Of a stretch of DNA of 64,000 nucleotides, positions 46,226 through 57,705 are shown piece after piece. The notes under the pieces were generated by a model, which made no database searches, was not told where the DNA came from, and worked only from the letters and a program-made list of their open reading frames with translations. The translations under genes and the position numbers were made by a program. This DNA comes from Isoetes taiwanensis (lineage: Eukaryota > Streptophyta > Lycopodiopsida > Isoetales > Isoetaceae), in contig JAJEKV010000270.1 in the NCBI GenBank assembly GCA_021234155.1, positions 310,001-374,000 of the forward strand. Reading direction: 5' to 3'. Positions within the stretch are counted from its first letter, which is position 1. Every line of letters begins with the position of its first letter.

Positions 46226-46512
46226 ATTTCCAAGCCAAGCCGTGTCGAGCGGGCCACAACAGGTCACATTTGTCAGAAACAAAACGATACCGGATTGGCA
46301 GACTCCATATCCAAGAGGTCATGGTGGAGACCCAAACAATCTCTACCGTTGGAGACATCCCAAACAAATCTCTGCCGTCTAAGTGTCACTGACCGTCACA
46401 AAAACCCTAAAAAATCCCAGGCAATCGCAACCGCGTATATAGAATATTCTATGGCATATTATACTCAGAACAAATCGAAGCCTTCTATACGTCACTCCAC
46501 CCTCCAACAAGA

Positions 46513-46535
46513 GGGTTGCCCCCTACGGGCAACCC
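46513..46535. repeat. Perfect hairpin followed by poly-A, copy B
   Basis: GGGTTGCCC..GGGCAACCC, identical to 13588-13610. Confidence 0.7.
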
Positions 46536-47561
46536 AAAAAAAAAAAGATCTAACGGTGAAAGCTAATGCCACATCAGTTTTTGCTGAGGTGGAGGTGGTA
46601 CGTGGATAGGCTAGAATTGCAAGAAAGGTTGTGGGCTTGGTTGGGCTGGCATGCTAAAAATCTAAACTAAATTATATTTATTTATAATTTGTCTTATAAT
46701 TGATTAATTAATTAATTATTTATATTAATTAATTAGTTTATTCCATTTCAGGTGGCACTTTTGTATTTAAGTGCTTTTTTTTCCCTTTCTTGGTGGGGTT
46801 GGGGATGGCAGATGGGGGATCCATCTACCATCTCTTGTTTGCCCCTCTTCCTCCCTCTTTGCCTCTCTGCCCCTCTCAAAGAACACAAATTTTTTATGGC
46901 GTCCCACTTTAACTGCATGAGGCCCATCTGGGATGTGTCCCTCTTTAATGTAATGCGACATATATGGCAAATGATAATATTAAGAGATAATTTTCCTAAA
47001 TTCCTATTGTGATTAAAAAGAGCAATGTCTAATTTGGGAAGGGCCGTTACCTTTTCTTAAAGGGCCCGCTACTATAAAAAGAAGGTCAAATTCAGAATGT
47101 CATAACTCGGCGATCACAGATCAAAATGTGGAAAAGTTTAGCTTTTTGGAAAGTTCTCGGAGTCTAGTTTCAGAGTTGGTGTGGCAGCATTTATAATTAC
47201 TTATAGTGTGTGAGATATTGCAGAAAAGGTGGACAAGGGTCAAACTAGACTGCACGTGGTGATTTGCAGATAGAGATTTCAATTCATGTTGAAGATAAAT
47301 ACTATTCTTCATTATTCTTAACCAATGTATTTTCTCTTGATCATAGACTGTGGTGTAGCAGTAATGATCACAACCAATGTTTATATCTTTGCTAGTATAG
47401 CCTTTCGAAGGTGGATCCGATTGGCCGGTTAAATGATGTGCCATAACAATTGCTTGTATATATTCTAGATTATCCAGTGATTCCTTGTATTTCATGTTCA
47501 AGTATTAATTTTGTAGTGTTACAAGAGTCTAAAATCTCTTAATCGCATCATTTCGAGGTCA

Positions 47562-47889
47562 ATCACTTGGGGAGTACCCTTCCCGATTGATGAAATAATA
47601 CAAACATTGACAAAGGAACTTAGAGTTCAAAATCTCTCGATCCTCAAATTCTTCATGATCATCAATTTCAACAGGAGGAGACGCGGGAGAAACCCCGTCT
47701 AGAAAACAATTGGTTGTGTATGGCTCCAATAAAAAAACCGTGAAATACTGGATGTAGGCCAACTATTCGAGGAAGCTGAAGTTGGAATGCAACATCGTTG
47801 ATCTGAGCAATGATCTGATAAAGACCAAGGCGACGATAATCAAGCTTGTTGCAGAGATATAATGCAGGAAAGTCTGATGGAAAAGCCAA
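47562..47889 (-). pseudogene. Ty3 integrase C-terminus and chromodomain, copy B
   Basis: Reading the minus strand: KLDYRRLGLYQIIAQIN, VAFQLQLP, HPVFH, then in a shifted frame FLLEPYTTN and the chromodomain EFEDREIL..FINREGYSPSD. This is the usual order in a chromovirus polyprotein (integrase GPF/Y-like module followed by chromodomain). The duplication boundary at 47749 lies inside it. No upstream reverse transcriptase is found; a fold-back element lies next to it. Confidence 0.83.
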
Positions 47890-47944
47890 ACAAAATCATC
47901 AACATGTAAAAGGGGAGCCTTCTGACAATGAAAATAAGCATGAT

Positions 47945-48503
47945 CATTAGGAAATTTTTGAGATCATAAAGTGGCCTTCTAAGAATTGCTGACTAAGCTA
48001 TATGAACTACCAATCAGAAAACAGAACTGGTAATCCAGTCAGCAAAACAGTTATAACTAACTCACTGGATCACATTTTCTAGCATAAGTATTGATAGAAA
48101 AGTCCAAATGAGCTTTCGTTTGGTGCAATAGATAGATCTCATTGAGATCTTTCCAATCTTGAGTGGTTTGCATATCTTTTAGCCCCGTAGGATAGTAAAA
48201 AATGGTAAAAACCATATTTTTTAAAGTTTTGACAATCATAAGTGGTTAAAATATGTGCAAAGCACCTAAGGTTGGAAAGAAAACTCAATGAGATCTATCT
48301 ATTGCACTAGACGAGAGCTCATTTAGACTTTTCTATCAAAAGTTATACTAAAAAATGTGATCTAGTGAGTTAGTTATAACAGTTTTGCTGACTGGACCTG
48401 TCAGGCTCTGATTTCTGATTGGTAGTTCATTTATCTTCATTTGGCTTAGTTGGCATGTTTTGAAGGCCCTTTTTTAATCTCAAAAAAACCCTAATGGTTG
48501 ATG
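47945..48503. mobile_element. Large fold-back (MITE-like) element
   Basis: Two arms of about 220 bases are inverted copies, roughly 80-85% identical by eye; the best part is 48002-48160 against 48272-48430. Example words: ATGAACTACCAATCAG (48002) and CTGATTGGTAGTTCAT (right end near 48430). The arms continue to about 47945 and 48503 with small gaps. The transcript would form a long hairpin. No target-site duplication could be identified. Confidence 0.8.
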
Positions 48504-49143
48504 GCATTCCTGAGCCCGAAGGAGATGGTACTAACGATAAGATTGAAGAGCCTGAAGTTTTTCAAGCCGAACTGCACATAAGAATTGGTAGGATCATATC
48601 CAAAGGCAGTCAAAGACCAACAAGAATGTTGACCAGAGTCATGAAAGAAGGGGTCTAGTTTGGCAAGGCAAAGTGTAGTTGCCACATTATTGGAGCACAG
48701 AATATGATCCTAGTACCATTCATGGGGACTTTGCAATTGAGGTTGGCAGGCCATGTATTATTTTGCTACGACATTGTATAGCCAAAAACCAATTTCTTTA
48801 ATTACCCTGCTTCATGCTTGCTGGAACTTTTTAGACTGATACAATATTTGTGCTTTACAGAAATGTCATTTATGAAGTGATTTAGTTGAGAATGCAAAGA
48901 CGAAAATATCACTATGGTTTTCTAATAACATAGTCGATTGACAATCAAGTTTACATAATTTATGTGTAGATTTATGTCTGGGCATGAAACCGAGCATTTT
49001 CTGAACATGAAAGGCCTAGCCTAATGAGATCTATTAATGATAGTGTGTGCTTAAAATTATTGGTTCCAATTTAAATCAATGACTCTTTATCTACAATATC
49101 TATCATAAAAGCAAGGGGGTTCTTTCATGTTTTTGTATGCTTT
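48504..49143. other. No gene seen
   Basis: A minus-strand frame at 48491-48685 is polar and unremarkable. The rest is AT-rich. Confidence 0.4.
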
Positions 49144-50150
49144 TTACGAAAGTTTTTCTATGATTTGGTTGTCGTATTCATCCAAGTGTACACGGTACAA
49201 CTTTAGTGCATTGTGATCCTTCTTTGTCCATACTTGTACGCATCTGTTTGCCTGTACATCCCGATGTGAGAACCACTGAGCTTGCTTGTCCCTCCAGCAG
49301 GTTTTGAGGCGTTGTGGACCCATTGCTATGGCCAAAACAAGGTTCGGCAAATGTATATCACCCATAGTGACCACTTTCTGGAAGTAAATAATATGGCGTT
49401 CCAATACAGTTCGTTGAAGGAGTAGAAAACCTGTCTCCCGGAGTAGGATATGGTATGAAACTGTGGACTTTACGCCAAGGGCTCGTGCCAAGAAGGCTTT
49501 CTGCACCTACTCAAGATCATTCCAGGTGGTGAGGGATATCACAGACCCCACATCTCTGCCCCGTACAGGAGAACCGACTCGACCAAGGCCTTAAACAGGT
49601 GTGACTGGTGGCCCCAGGCATACAACTCTGCCTTGTGGCTGCTGCTTTGCATGGCATATAGTGCTTTCCAACTCGCCTTGACATGCAACCTGATGGCAGC
49701 ATCCCAATGGGTGGTAGTAGAGAACTCGACCCCCAAATACTTGTAGGTCGGAGCCACCGCTACATCTAGCAGACGAGATGACGAGATGACGAAACTAGCG
49801 GCACCCTAGTTTTGGCCAAGTTAACTCGCATGCCAATGAATTGGCAAAAAGTGTCAAGAGCATCCAGGTGAAATTGCATGTCCTCTGGAGTATAGGCCAG
49901 GAGGTCGACATCGTCAGCATATATGAGTTGCCGGATTGTATGATGCATGAGATGGGGCGCCCGCACCTCTGTGCTCAGAAAGCCAGTCTTCCAACTGATC
50001 AATGTATAGGCCAAAGAGTGTGGGGGAGATGGGGCAACCCTGACGTACTCCAACACTACTGACTAATGGTTGTCCTGATGATGTGAGACGTCCTGAGCAT
50101 GCCTCATATAACCTGTATATTGTGTTCTGCAAGTCTAGTCAATTGTCTTT
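49144..50150 (-). pseudogene. Non-LTR retrotransposon reverse transcriptase fragment (not L1-like)
   Basis: Pieces in order on the minus strand: VGVRQGCPISPTLFGLYIDQ, then LIYADDVDLLAYTPEDMQ with the catalytic ADD, GMRVNLAKTRV, YKYLGVEFSTTTHWD, ALVESVLLYGAEMWG, and a tail with YFQKV..ILLRETGF. These are reverse transcriptase palm and thumb motifs of a non-LTR element. FGLYIDQLEDWL and the compact spacing differ from the L1 elements at 15734 and 24559, so this is another clade. Frameshifts lie near 49510 and 49760. Neither the endonuclease nor the ends are found. Confidence 0.82.
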
Positions 50151-50744
50151 TAAGCACTTGTGGTACAGAGGACTGCATCTCTTGTACCAGACTTGCAATC
50201 TGATTAGTGTTACTCTCAACTCGTTTGGATTTGCTTCTAGTTCTCCGTCAATGCCTGGTGTGGCGCCAGTCTGAACAGCGGACATCGGCTTGCCGAGCAG
50301 ATTTTGTTGATTGAGCTATCACTCGGGCCTCCCTTCTCACGAAAGGGGCTTCTCCTTTACTTTTACTGTCTGGCCTGGGCAGTTTTTGTGGTGGACCATC
50401 TGCATGTGCCTCCCAGAAGAGCTTGTCATGCGAGGGGCCGAATGTGGGAGGCTAAATTTCTTGTAAGTGAATTGATGTACGAATAGAACCATTGTGCTTT
50501 AATTTTGCAAGATAAGAGTTTTAACAGGTCCTAAATAGCTTTATGTGCGATTATGATAAATGTGAATATAACTAGACCCTAATAGCTTGTGTGTGAATGC
50601 ATTTTTTTACATATTATGTTAACTTTTAACATAATGGAAAGTCTGCAACATTCATTATATTAGCGTAACATAAAAATTGTTGGGGGTTAATTTTTTATAA
50701 TTAACATAACATAACGGATGGTCACAATGCCCGCATCAAATCAA
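50151..50744. other. No gene seen
   Basis: Includes an AT-rich part (50560-50720) with repeated AACATAA words. Confidence 0.4.
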
Positions 50745-51190
50745 GGAGTCAATTACTTACTATTCTCCAACCCGCATGTTCCCATGTTACCATAAGGAAA
50801 ATAAAATTCATATCCCTGGCTATGGAGTTTAAGCTGTCTCTGTTCTGCCATGGAAATGCCTACAACACCAGAAGACCATACTAGGCACAATCCCTATTTG
50901 GAATTTGGATACATAGGCACAATACAATTCCAAAGTGCTATGATCAAAATTAATTACAGATCACTGGAATGAACTTTGATCAAGATGAACTATAGATCAT
51001 TGAAATGAACTTTGATCACATGGAGTCAGATATGGTGTCAATTGCTTACTATTCTTCAACCCGCATGTTCCCATATTTCCATAAGGAAAATGAAATCCAT
51101 ATCTCTGGCTATGGAGTTTAAGCTGTCTTTCTTTTGCTATGAAAATCCCCTACAAAGACTATACATAGGCACGATCGCTATTTGGAAATG
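50745..51190 (+). repeat. Direct repeat, units about 160 bases, 287-base period
   Basis: Units at about 50745-50905 and 51030-51190 share TCAATT.CTTACTATTCT, CAACCCGCATGTTCCCAT, TGGCTATGGAGTTTAAGCTG and ATAGGCAC. Between them AGATCA.TG.AATGAACTTTGATCA occurs twice (50957 and 50993). Confidence 0.8.
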
Positions 51191-52125
51191 GTGGGATGTG
51201 GAATTGAGGTAGCGGCACCCCGAAGGATTGCAACAATAGCATTTTGAGGGCTTGCAGTAGTAGCAATAGCAATCGCACATGCATCAGCAAGGCATTTATT
51301 CCAATAGCATATGCTCTAGTTGTGCTTTCCTGCATAGCATCTGTCACAGCATGATTAGGTGGACGAAAAATCCGTACCTTCCCATAAACTAGCGTAACAG
51401 TGCCACTAATATTTCGCATATCCCTCACATGTGTGAGCTCTTATCGGTATGACTCCTGCTATACTGATGTGAGGTTTTGATCGACACAAAAAGAGGTATC
51501 TTTTAATTTGGCTGTCTGATGGAGTATGGCACCTCTAAAAATTGCATCTACAACTGTAAATTTCATAAGAGATAGCTGATTATAGTGCTGAAGGCCTAGG
51601 CATGATGCTCTAACAATTTGCACTGGAATATGAAAGTTCATCATGGAAAAGATCATTTTTTGGATCTTCTTTGTGAGCTCCTCATGCGTCTCCTCTCGGG
51701 AGGCCATGGACCATCACATTGTGGCACCTGTATCTCTCCTCTATTGCTCTATGAGTGACTACCCAATATTTTCTCTCATGTGAGCAGGCGTAGTAACGGG
51801 TCTGACTATGGGAGCTTGAAGTCTTAAAGCTATTTGACTTGAGAGGATTTGCTGCTTGGCTGAGTTAGCCCTATATTGACTTGTTTTTGCATTACAAAAG
51901 TGTGCTTGGTTGTGCCTCAGATGCCACATTAACATTAACCTTCAACGCTTGAAGCTGAGAGCTTAGCTCGTAGTGCTCTATCGATTGTTTCTCCAACTTT
52001 CCTGCATGCAAATGAGCATTGGCATGAAGCCACTTACCTTGCAAAGGCAACGTCTTTTCTAGTTCTCGCATAGCAAGGTCTCGAGTGGAAGGGCTATTCT
52101 CCAGCCTCAGAAGTCTAGAGGTCAT
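51191..52125 (-). other. Hypothetical minus-strand coding pieces
   Basis: Three polar frames are seen: 51159-51428, 51459-51707 (MASREETHEELTKKIQ...) and 51892-52125 (heptad-like, rich in L, E and Q). Order and spacing are compatible with exons of one gene, but splice sites are not convincing and I do not recognise the protein. A faint likeness of the middle piece to the Y-family polymerase REV1 is too weak to use. Confidence 0.25.
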
Positions 52126-52830
52126 GTTACTATTTTTGGCAGAGTTGCCTTTTCCAAAGCTGTTACATTATACTATAAATGGAAGTTGTTTGAACAACTT
52201 GTTGGATCTTGATAGCCATCTCCAAGGCTCATTTGTAGAGTGGTGCAATGATCTCCCTAATCTCCTGCTCAAAGTATGCTCGAGCCTAGAACATGGTGTC
52301 AAGCATGTGCGATGTCATTGACAGATCAGGTGTAGCTATTATATTACTAAATATGCCTAGAATATGCCTCAAGATGCTCAAAGTTATTCTCTCCCTAATG
52401 AATTGTCCCTAACAAATTCCAATGTAGAAGAAGCTACTCTTGTTTCTATTTAGGTTTCACCAAGTCAAATCGAGGTGACATTGCCCAAACTATTGCCATG
52501 GAACATTCTGGCTATACATGTGATGAGTACCTGGATGTGAAAGTAGTCATAGCAATAGTGGTGCTAGTGATCATGGTCGTGCTAGTTATCAACACTGATG
52601 TACAACGATGATAGTAGTAGTGATAGTTTTGGCCTAAATGATACTAACAACTCATGTGAATCTAAAAACTCATAGAGATTCCTTGACAATCCATGTCATA
52701 ACATTAAGAACACATTGGCCTAGATTCTACTAGGCCATCATTTCCTACATGGACCAATCAAGAGTCACAACTAAGCAATTGATACATTTGTTGGAATTCC
52801 ATTCCAGTATCAAATTTGGATGGATGTAAT
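52126..52830. other. No gene seen
   Basis: Non-coding, with AGTAGTAGTGATAG-like short repeats at about 52540-52650. Confidence 0.4.
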
Positions 52831-53270
52831 GGGCCCATGAGTATTTGATCCTTGGATATGCATGTGGGGCGTTCCCGAGACACCAACATAAATGGGTAAA
52901 AGCAGGTATTCATAAATGTCTAGACAGTTTTGCCCTGTTGGTTAGGGGCCTATTAGTTAGGAACGTTATATATATGCACTGTAATTTACGCAGCCTTGAT
53001 AATCACAGTATCACTGTAATTTTCATAGCCTTGGTAATCACAGTATTATTGGTATACATGGTTAAATCATAATCTTGGATGCTCGAGTATTCGATCATTG
53101 AATGTGCCTGTCAGCCTTAGTAATCACGGTATCACTAGTATATATGGTTAAATCATAACCTTGGATGCTCGAGTGTTCGATCATTGAATGTGCCAGTGAA
53201 GCGTTCCCGAGACACCAACACAAATGGATAGAAGCAACTACTTAGAAATGTTTAGACAAATTTGCTCATC
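52831..53270 (+). repeat. Interleaved direct repeats
   Basis: GCGTTCCCGAGACACCAACA occurs at about 52870 and 53200 in longer similar blocks. Between them a unit of about 85 bases, with TATGGTTAAATCATAA and TTGGATGCTCGAGT, occurs twice, and AGCCTTG.TAATCAC.GTAT occurs about four times. Confidence 0.75.
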
Positions 53271-53429
53271 AGGATGTTACAATGGAAGTTTCGACATAGA
53301 GTCAAATATCATAAAATTTACAGACGGGGGATCTTGTCCAAGAGTTTCACGAAATTTTGCTCGGAGGAACAAAGCTTTGATCTAGAAATTGCTTCGAGCT
53401 ACAATGGAATGTAGATCACTGGAGTGAAT

Positions 53430-53476
53430 AACACGATTGCAAATTAAACGGGAGTGTTGCAGCACTCCCGTTTCAA
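53430..53476 (+). repeat. Left terminal inverted repeat with hairpin
   Basis: The TIR is followed at once by a perfect hairpin: AAACGGGAGTG, loop TTGCAG, CACTCCCGTTT (about 53446-53475). Confidence 0.75.
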
Positions 53477-53799
53477 AGATTCCCTTGAAAAAAACAGCCT
53501 GATCTAGAAAATGACACTTTTTTCCTTCTAATTGGGAATTCCAATAGGCTTAATTTTTTTTTACCTCTTTTTTGGCCCCCTAGTGTAAAATAACTTGGAA
53601 TTTGCCAAAACCAACACTTGAAAAGGGAAGAATTTAGACATGCTTTTGTATTCTCAAAAAGTACTATCTTGAAAACACCAGAATGTAGTGAATAAAATAA
53701 TTATTATATAATGAAGAGTGTTTCAATGATACAATTTGTAACATCACATGGTGGTGGTCAGTATTAATGTTTATTGGAAAAGGCGGACTAAAGGTCCAA

Positions 53800-56700
53800 A
53801 TCGAAGTCTTCATCATGCTTTTGCTTGATTACAGCGTGCCGATTCTGATCGATCCTTTTTCTTGTGCCTTACCCTTGTCTACTTTGCGGTGTCTTAGGAA
53901 TGGTAGCTAGTGCCACTTCTTTCAGCTCTGCAAAAGTAGCTTCATCCTCTAAAGAGCTAGTGAATGGAGGTCATCTCGAGAAGAGGTCAGCTTGGCAAAA
54001 TCGGATGAGGATTTGGCCCCCAACTCTTGGTGCTCATCTGGTAGGGTAGGCAAATTTTGCAAGTCTCATCTTGATGAATTGTACGACTTCTTTATCAATG
54101 TCCTTCGCTACACAATTCGGCCCTTCCTAAGTGCACAAGCTATTGTTGTACTGAGCCGAGAAGGCATCAAGCACCCAATCTCACGGGCGTGAAAACATGT
54201 CTAGGAGATGGTTGATTAGCTTTGAGGCTTACGGTAGTGATTAACAATTCTACCTTGTGCACTAGGGTCCTGTAGCTTTTGAAACCACAGCTGGAAATTC
54301 CAACACATTAGAAAAATTACGGCATCTTTGGCGTGTTAAAATGCTCCATGGTGCGTTTTCCATGAAACTCCGGTAAGCAACATGGAGGTATTCAACCTTA
54401 CTCGGCAATCTCGACCCGCCCGCCATGGTAGTTTATATTTGTTTTGTACACAGTAGAAATTAGAGTGGTGTCACTAACGAAAAACAAGAAACAAACAAAG
54501 AGAACAAGTCAAAGGCAATTATATTACGGAATAGAAAACTAAAACAAAAAGAAGAAACAAGCCCAGCGTATTCGAATAAAGTACTCACCAAACCAAATTC
54601 TCATAACCCTTGTAATCGGGATCCGGTGAGTTTTAAGCGTGGACTCCACAAGCCTGATTGCATGCTTCGAGTGAAACACCACAAGACGCATGGTCTTGGT
54701 CGTTGTGACTTGTTTGATGCCGTCGACGAAAGCATTAAACTCTGAAAATTTAAAAGGCGTCATGCCCGTCGTAGCGGCTGTCCTTTAGTTTAAAGCCATA
54801 AGGAAGGTCTGCAATCACCGATTATGGAAATCTTGTGGCTTTCTTTGTCCCAACCAAATTAGTGCAAGTCCCGTGAATGATGGAAAACAAATTGTTTTGG
54901 TCAAATAAATTAAACTTTTCATAATCGAAGGCTCCACATCTAGAGTTCTCCTCTCACGCCCGGTGTTCTTTCTTCGTGCGGTCGGACGAGGTGCATGAAA
55001 CCACGGCGGGTCCTTATTTTTCTTCTTGTTACGCAAACAAAGGGAGATTAAGGCGAGACATGTAAAATTATGGCGTGTTTAGTGGTACCCTATCCTTCAA
55101 AATTTAGTGCGTCTTGAAGCATACATTTCGTCCGGATGTAGCTATGGGATAAAGCTCCTTGCACCTCTCCCGCGTCTCCGCGTTGAGTTGCTCCATCGGA
55201 CATGTCCGCGGTGATAACATTTTTTTGGCTAGAAAGAAAAACACAACCTTTTTAGCGGTTAAAAGAGAAAACGCTGGGTAAACTATCTTCCCCGCCACCT
55301 AAAGTTATTCTAGAATACAAGCGCCAGTAATCAATATTTTTTTCTTGTTGCGGTGTATTCCGTATCACACTTTAATCAAAAGAAGTTGAAAGTGTGATAC
55401 GGAATACACTTCTACATAACAAGTTAGAGTGTGTATTCCGAATCACGTTTTACCGACTCAAAGGAGTAAAAGTGTATTACGAATACACTTTTACACTACA
55501 AGAAGAGAGTGTGGGCTCGAATACACCGTTCCATCGAGGGTGCGAAGCATTTCCGGAGCACTAGATTGATTGCTGACGGACGAAATCTACAAGTGAAAAG
55601 GCAGCAATAATTGTATGCTTACTTGTGCAACTCCTTCGACATTTCTTCGAGTGTGAACTCCTTGTCCACCACCTTTTGCAGAAGCTGTTCTAATAATTCG
55701 GTGTCAGTAAACCCCTGCATCTCCCTCCAGACAGTGATGGTCATTTCTTTCTTTGGGACGTCGCTGCCTTTCTTCTTCTCCGACACCTTTCCCTTACTTT
55801 TTAGCTCACCGCGCTCAAACATATTAAATATTTCGTTCTGAAGCTCCCAGATCTGCAAACAAATTAAAAAACTTAGAAGCTAGTTGCACACTAAATCTTA
55901 TTCTGGAATACGCTTGTAACCTTACCCGGCCATCCCTGAACGCTAGCTGAAACCAATTGTCATGACCAATGAGTGATGCCCGTTTGTTTGCCTAAATGTC
56001 GATTTAAGGCAACACTCAATGGCACAAGCTTCTTTAAGTTCAAAGTCTTGTGGCTTTTGAGATCCCTCCATACTTTTCCTTGAAAATAACATATTCTCGT
56101 GCATGAATCGATTTTTGTCGACAAAGCTCATTTTAACTTGTACTTTCGTTATCGGCGTTGTGAGTGTTGGCAGCGATTTTGGCTTCCTCGTCGGTCCAAA
56201 CCACGGTGAGCGAAGAGCAGAACGCATAAGTACCTAGGATTCTTTTTCCTTGTATAATTGCCTCCTTGCCTTAAAGCCGTGGTTTCCACCAAAACATAAT
56301 CGATATGTGTCCGCATTTTCTCTATCGTACTCTGCGGGGAGTTGTGCCATTGCTCTCTATCAACAAGAACAACAATTGGAGCTACATGTGCATTGGGATT
56401 GTTCGGATTTCATCCTTGAGGTTCCTTAGATGGTCGCATATATCTTTCGAACCTGCGGTGGTCGTTCTCCAGCTTCATTTTTGGAGGAAGCTTCATACGT
56501 GGTTAGGCAAATAAATGACACCTTACACAAATTTCATGCGGGGTTTATTTCTTCCATTTTTCTCTTTGTTTTATCAACTTTTTTTCTTTGATGGCAAAGC
56601 CAGTGCTTTGCCTTTCCCCTTCTTCTTCTTGTGTACATCCTCGGGAGCATCTTCGTTTCAATGATAGCCGTTTTCTTTTCTTAGGCTCTTTAGCGCTCTG

Positions 56701-57420
56701 GTTTGCCTCCTTCTTTCTTTGGTGGTGGAGGTGGTCGCTCCGAACCCGATGAACTCACGGATGGGCTCGCAGACCGTGATGGACTCCCCGATAAATTCCC
56801 TCGATCTTCCTCTTCCCTTATTTTCGACTAGGGGAAGTCCTCCGCTCGTTATTGCTTCGAGCGTAATTAATGATGGTAGAGAGCCGACCTCTTGTTCACG
56901 TGAGTGAGAAACATACTTATAAAGAGGATGTGGATTTACCTTCACAAGTCTAAGGTAGGATTCATCAACATGAATAAACCCTTGAGATGTCGAAAAGACA
57001 ATCTCCCTCCCTTACCGATCCTTGACTACCTCACTCACCCGACAGATGGTGCCCATGCGAGACAAATTCCACATCATCGTACCTTTTGGTTCCGTGACTC
57101 CGGTGCATTATGTAGAAAAGTCGTGGTGTCAGATACTTTCCGTGGTACCCCTTGTAAAAACCATTGAGTTTGCAAGTTTTTAAGTAGATAGCGGCAGATC
57201 GATTCCTCAACCCTTCTCTCAGGGTGCGGTTTTTGCCACGATTTTAAGAGGCTTATACATTGTTTTCTTTGCCATGTTATGCAGTACAAATTGTGTGTAA
57301 ACACGACCTTGTTAGAAAAACAAAGGCAAAGAACTATTCGAATACAAAATGGCTTACAAAAGGAAAAAAGAGGGCAAAAAGAGGACAAAAATGTCAAAAA
57401 GCACCGCAATCTTGACAAAA
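53800..57420 (-). other. Unrecognised minus-strand coding region inside the transposon
   Basis: Several minus-strand pieces look coding because they are polar and end sensibly. They include 57074-57418, 56658-56945, 55943-56227 (SFVDKNRFMHENMLF), 55619-55858 (charged: KGKVSEKKKG..EEMSKELHK and a stop) and 54539-54763 (MTPFKFSEFNAFVDGIKQV). The stretch near 53790-53840 ends in an acidic KQKHDEDFDLDL. They could be exons of one or two genes carried by the transposon next to its transposase. I recognise no domain, and indels prevent a joined model. Confidence 0.4.
55353..55530. repeat. Palindrome cluster 1 (GTGTATTC/GAATACAC)
   Basis: GTGTATTCCGTATCACAC plus TTT (55353-55373) and its perfect inverse (55389-55409) form a 21-base-pair stem. 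Three further GTGTATT..GAATACAC words follow to 55530, including the palindrome AAAAGTGTATTACGAATACACTTTT (written here by halves: AAAAGTGTATT / CGAATACACTTTT). Confidence 0.85.
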
Positions 57421-57507
57421 AAAGTGGTCTAAAACAAGCTAAAATGCAAAGAAGAAGCCTAAATTAACTAAAAAAAGCAAGGAAATGTAACCCCTAAAAC
57501 CTAAAAA

Positions 57508-57705
57508 CACAGTGTGTTCTTAATACACTTTAAGCCTCCCGAAACTCTAAAGGAAAGTGTAGCTCAGAATACACTTCAAATCCGAATCGAAAGTGTATTC
57601 AGGAATACACTTTTCGCCTCCTGGCGAAAGTGTATGGGAATACACTTTCAGCCTTGAAGGTGTAAAAAGATACACTTTAGGAAAGGGATAAAGTGTATTA
57701 GGAAT
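57508..57705. repeat. Palindrome cluster 2 (AAAGTGTATTC/GAATACACTTT)
   Basis: About six units, each a palindrome of AAAGTGTA..TACACTTT type, at spacings of roughly 30-40 bases. The clearest are at about 57590 and 57627. Isolated GTGTATTCG words follow at 57938 and 58008. Same core as cluster 1, 2.1 kb away. Confidence 0.85.

Larger units (their letters stand above)
31402..47749. repeat. Segmental duplication, copy B
   Basis: Direct copy of 1-14819. It additionally contains a nested duplication of about 1.57 kb (about 43866-45440). At its right end the Ty3 fragment runs on unbroken past 47749, whereas in copy A it is cut. The right edge in copy B therefore looks ancestral, and copy A the derived junction. 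Confidence 0.93.

Noticed and set aside
51459-51707. Possible REV1-like DNA polymerase fragment
   Set aside because: Likeness limited to a short hydrophobic stretch without catalytic motifs; not enough to name it.
50745-53270. Repeats with spacers as a CRISPR-like array
   Set aside because: Units are long, few, diverged and irregularly spaced; ordinary plant direct repeats.
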